A DNA stretch of 64,000 nt, from positions 4,804,501 through 4,868,500 of the forward strand of contig NZ_CP076132.1 of assembly GCF_018736045.1 (NCBI RefSeq). Direction: 5' to 3'. Within the stretch, counting starts at the first letter, position 1; every line of letters starts with the position of its first letter. The notes under the pieces were generated by a model. It did no database searches. It was not told the origin of the DNA and saw nothing but the letters and a program-made list of their open reading frames with translations. Of the stretch, positions 62,134-64,000 are shown piece by piece. The translations under genes were made by a program, and so were the position numbers. Origin of the DNA: Flammeovirga yaeyamensis. GTDB lineage: Bacteria; Bacteroidota; Bacteroidia; Cytophagales; Flammeovirgaceae.

Positions 62134-62564
62134 GCTATTTCACTGTTAATACTGAATAAACAGAAAAACAACCATTGAATTTCAATCACATTAACACAAT
62201 TGAGTATCAAAAGGTGTTTTTTTACTAACAATAAAACAACATCTAACCGTAATATTTCAATTAGAATATGGTGATTATCAACCGTTAAGATCACAATAAC
62301 CTACTGCACATCAAATCACCGGCTGACAAAGGTAAGAATTAAGTTTTTAAATACTACATTTTGAGTTAATTATTTATGGCAAATGTAGTTTTGATTAAGT
62401 TCATTAACAGCTTTAACTCAATGAATTAAGAAACTCACTTCGATGTTTAAGCTAAAAAACATTTCACGTTTTTCATTTTTAACTTTTCATTTTTCATTCT
62501 TCATCTTTGATGAAGCAAAAAGGCCACAATCTCTTGCAGCCTTTTCATTAAACTCATAACCTAG
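62134..62564. other. Intergenic region rpmH / deoxynucleoside kinase
   Basis: About 430 bp without a gene. CAAAGGTA at 62327-62334 is -7-like on the minus strand but lacks a -33. Near 62468-62506 the sequence TTTTTCATT recurs four times with small changes (CGTTTTTCATTTTTAACTT and following). The kinase terminator is at 62517-62547. Nothing else was recognised. Confidence 0.5.
62517..62547 (-). terminator. Terminator after first deoxynucleoside kinase gene
   Basis: AAAAGGC at 62518-62524 pairs with GCCTTTT near 62540-62546. A-rich DNA to its left gives the T-run on the minus strand. Confidence 0.75.
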
Positions 62565-63179
62565 TTATTTAGAAACTGATAATTGCTCATCGATCTGATT
62601 AACGATTCTATAGAAATCTTCTGTGTTTTCTACGAAGTCGTAATCATCCATCTTAATTCTTAGTAGTGGACCTGTGTATTGGTCGATCCATTGATTATAA
62701 AGTACGTTTAGTCCTTTTAAATAATCTTCTGGGATAGTTTGTTCGTAAGACCTACCTCTTTTTTGAATTTGAGAGATCAGACGATCATAATCTGTATCTA
62801 GATAAATCAAAAGGTCTGGCTTTGGAAGTTGAGACGACATACTTTTAAAAAGTTTCCAATACGATTCAAAATCACGGTCATCCATAATGCCTGATGTGTG
62901 CAGGTTCTTGGCAAAGATATGAGCGTTTTCATCAAACGAACGGTCTTGGACAATTGACTTAGATGCATTTCTAAGATCAAGCATCTGTTGGAAGCTATTG
63001 TCTAAGAAACGCACCTGAGCATGAAAAGCCCAACGTTTCATATCATTGTAAAAATCTTCTAAATACGGATTATCGGCAGTACTTTCAAACTCTGGTATCC
63101 AGTTGAAATGTTCTGACAACATTTTTGTTAGTGTGGTCTTACCCGACCCAATATTCCCAGCAATGGCAATGTATTGCAT
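62565..63179 (-). CDS. Deoxynucleoside kinase
   Basis: 204 aa. P-loop GNIGSGKTT at residues 7-15, dNK-type signature QDRSFDENAHIFAK with ERS/DRS, and LIYLDTDYDRLISQIQKRGR. Phosphorylates a deoxyribonucleoside for nucleotide salvage; the base specificity is not readable. About half of positions are shared with the neighbouring paralogue (63314-63937), so the pair probably covers two substrates (such as dA/dC and dG). Confidence 0.92.
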   Translation of the reverse strand: MQYIAIAGNIGSGKTTLTKMLSEHFNWIPEFESTADNPYLEDFYNDMKRWAFHAQVRFLDNSFQQMLDLRNASKSIVQDRSFDENAHIFAKNLHTSGIMDDRDFESYWKLFKSMSSQLPKPDLLIYLDTDYDRLISQIQKRGRSYEQTIPEDYLKGLNVLYNQWIDQYTGPLLRIKMDDYDFVENTEDFYRIVNQIDEQLSVSK

Positions 63180-63254
63180 TTTCTCAGTGAAGTCTTTTTT
63201 TGAAATGGTATTAATTAGGTGTATCCTATTTTTAGAAATAGGTTACTAAAAAGC

Positions 63255-63300
63255 AGCAAAAAACGTGTGCTATATTCGATGGTACAACACACGTTTTCTT
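63255..63300 (-). terminator. Terminator after second deoxynucleoside kinase gene
   Basis: AAAACGTGTG at 63260-63269 and CACACGTTTT at 63288-63297: a perfect 10-bp stem, A-run to the left for the minus-strand transcript. Confidence 0.85.
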
Positions 63301-63313
63301 GATATAATTATGG

Positions 63314-63937
63314 TTATACTCTTGCTTTTTGAGCGTGTAATTCAGCATCAATACTACCGATAATTTGCTGAAGATGTTTTTCATTCTCCACAAAATCGAT
63401 ATCCTCCATATCAATCACTAACAATTTACCTTGATCATAATTCGAGATCCACTCTTCGTAATACTCATTCAAACCTGTAAGGTAAGCTCTAGAGATGCTT
63501 TGTTCGTATTCACGACCACGCTTACGAATATGATCTAATAATTGAGGAACAGAAGTTCTTAAGTAAATTAAAAGATCTGGAGCAGGTGCATGTTCCGTTA
63601 CTGAACCGAATACTGCTTGGAAAGTCTCCGCATCACGATCGGATAAATGACCATCAGCGTTCAACTGTCTAGCAAAAATCTTAGCATCCTCATATAAAGA
63701 ACGATCTTGGATAATAGGTTGTTCTGTTCTAGACACCTCCATCACCTGACGGAAACGACTATTCAAGAAATATACTTGAAGAGGGAATGCCCAACGAGAC
63801 ATATCTCCGTAAAAATCTTCTAAATATGGGTTATCGTCTGCACTTTCGTAACGAGGTTCCCATCCGAAATGTGCTGCTAATTTTCCTGTAAGGGTAGTTT
63901 TACCACTACCGATATTTCCCGCTATTGCGATATACAT
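63314..63937 (-). CDS. Deoxynucleoside kinase, paralogue 2
   Basis: 207 aa, same fold: GNIGSGKTT at residues 6-14, QDRSLYEDAKIFARQL, and LIYLRTSVPQLLDHIRKRGR. A terminator stands between it and the first copy, so the two genes are transcribed separately. Gene duplication followed by divergence is likely. The window ends 63 bp past its start; its promoter is not visible. Confidence 0.92.
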   Translation of the reverse strand: MYIAIAGNIGSGKTTLTGKLAAHFGWEPRYESADDNPYLEDFYGDMSRWAFPLQVYFLNSRFRQVMEVSRTEQPIIQDRSLYEDAKIFARQLNADGHLSDRDAETFQAVFGSVTEHAPAPDLLIYLRTSVPQLLDHIRKRGREYEQSISRAYLTGLNEYYEEWISNYDQGKLLVIDMEDIDFVENEKHLQQIIGSIDAELHAQKARV

Positions 63938-64000
63938 TTTCTTTCAGATTAGTTGTTAGTGAATTATACTAGTGATCCTGTTGGTGTCTTACGGATACGC

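Noticed and set aside
1-64000. Insertion sequences, tRNA genes, integrase or att sites
   Set aside because: No transposase or integrase frame, no terminal inverted repeats next to such a frame, and no cloverleaf-type sequence were recognised by eye.

Overview
The window is AT-rich, coding-dense DNA from a member of the Bacteroidota, most likely a marine polysaccharide degrader of the Cytophagales/Flammeovirga type. The taxon is inferred and was not tested by alignment. The signs are SusC/SusD pairs, a hybrid two-component regulator (HTCS), BACON domains, C-terminal type IX secretion (T9SS) sorting domains, many sulfatases, and Bacteroidota-type promoters (TTG / TAnnTTTG). Almost every gene falls into carbohydrate-use clusters separated by housekeeping genes.

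Region 1 (1-15.8 kb) is an unsaturated-uronate utilisation locus. On the minus strand lie a SusC-type transporter cut by the window edge, an HTCS regulator, a secreted right-handed beta-helix enzyme (probable polysaccharide lyase) with three BACON domains and a DNRLRE/CBM96-like domain, and a LacI-family repressor. Divergent from the repressor is kduI-kduD-MFS-DUF4861. Two control systems are visible. A near-identical 29-bp box (28/29) sits 163-176 bp upstream of both susC and the lyase, a candidate HTCS site. Three perfect CAATCGATTG operators about 108 bp apart lie between lacI and kduI. The kduI start was moved to 11250; this gives 278 aa and puts the metal ligands at H196/H198/E203/H245, as in E. 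coli KduI.

Region 2 (15.9-24.8 kb) holds small genes (a hypothetical, a GNAT, a beta-barrel protein, DUF4112), a two-gene RloA/RloB (AbiL-like) putative anti-phage module, miaB, and a DUF5916/CBM9-like outer-membrane protein.

Region 3 (24.8-46.9 kb, all minus strand) is a sulfated-glycan utilisation locus: susC, susD, a PKD surface lipoprotein, two GH50-like lipoproteins, a GH2 with a malectin domain, three S1 sulfatase modules and a PhoD-like phosphatase. One sulfatase module sits in a 1962-residue protein that also carries an SGNH/SASA carbohydrate esterase and a T9SS tail. Two of the three sulfatases have C-x-A/S-S-R instead of C-x-P-S-R.

Region 4 (46.9-55.6 kb, plus strand) is a complete glucuronate-to-pyruvate route: uxaC, an SDR fructuronate reductase, uxuA, kdgK, eda, an ExuT-like MFS transporter and a LacI-family regulator. 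It probably processes uronic acid released by region 3. It also supplies the KDG kinase and KDPG aldolase that region 1 lacks.

Region 5 (55.9-64 kb) carries ravA-viaA, a T9SS surface protein, rpmH / a 40-residue basic ORF / rnpA with a structured GC-rich leader, and two tandem deoxynucleoside kinases. No tRNA, rRNA, insertion sequence or CRISPR array was recognised.
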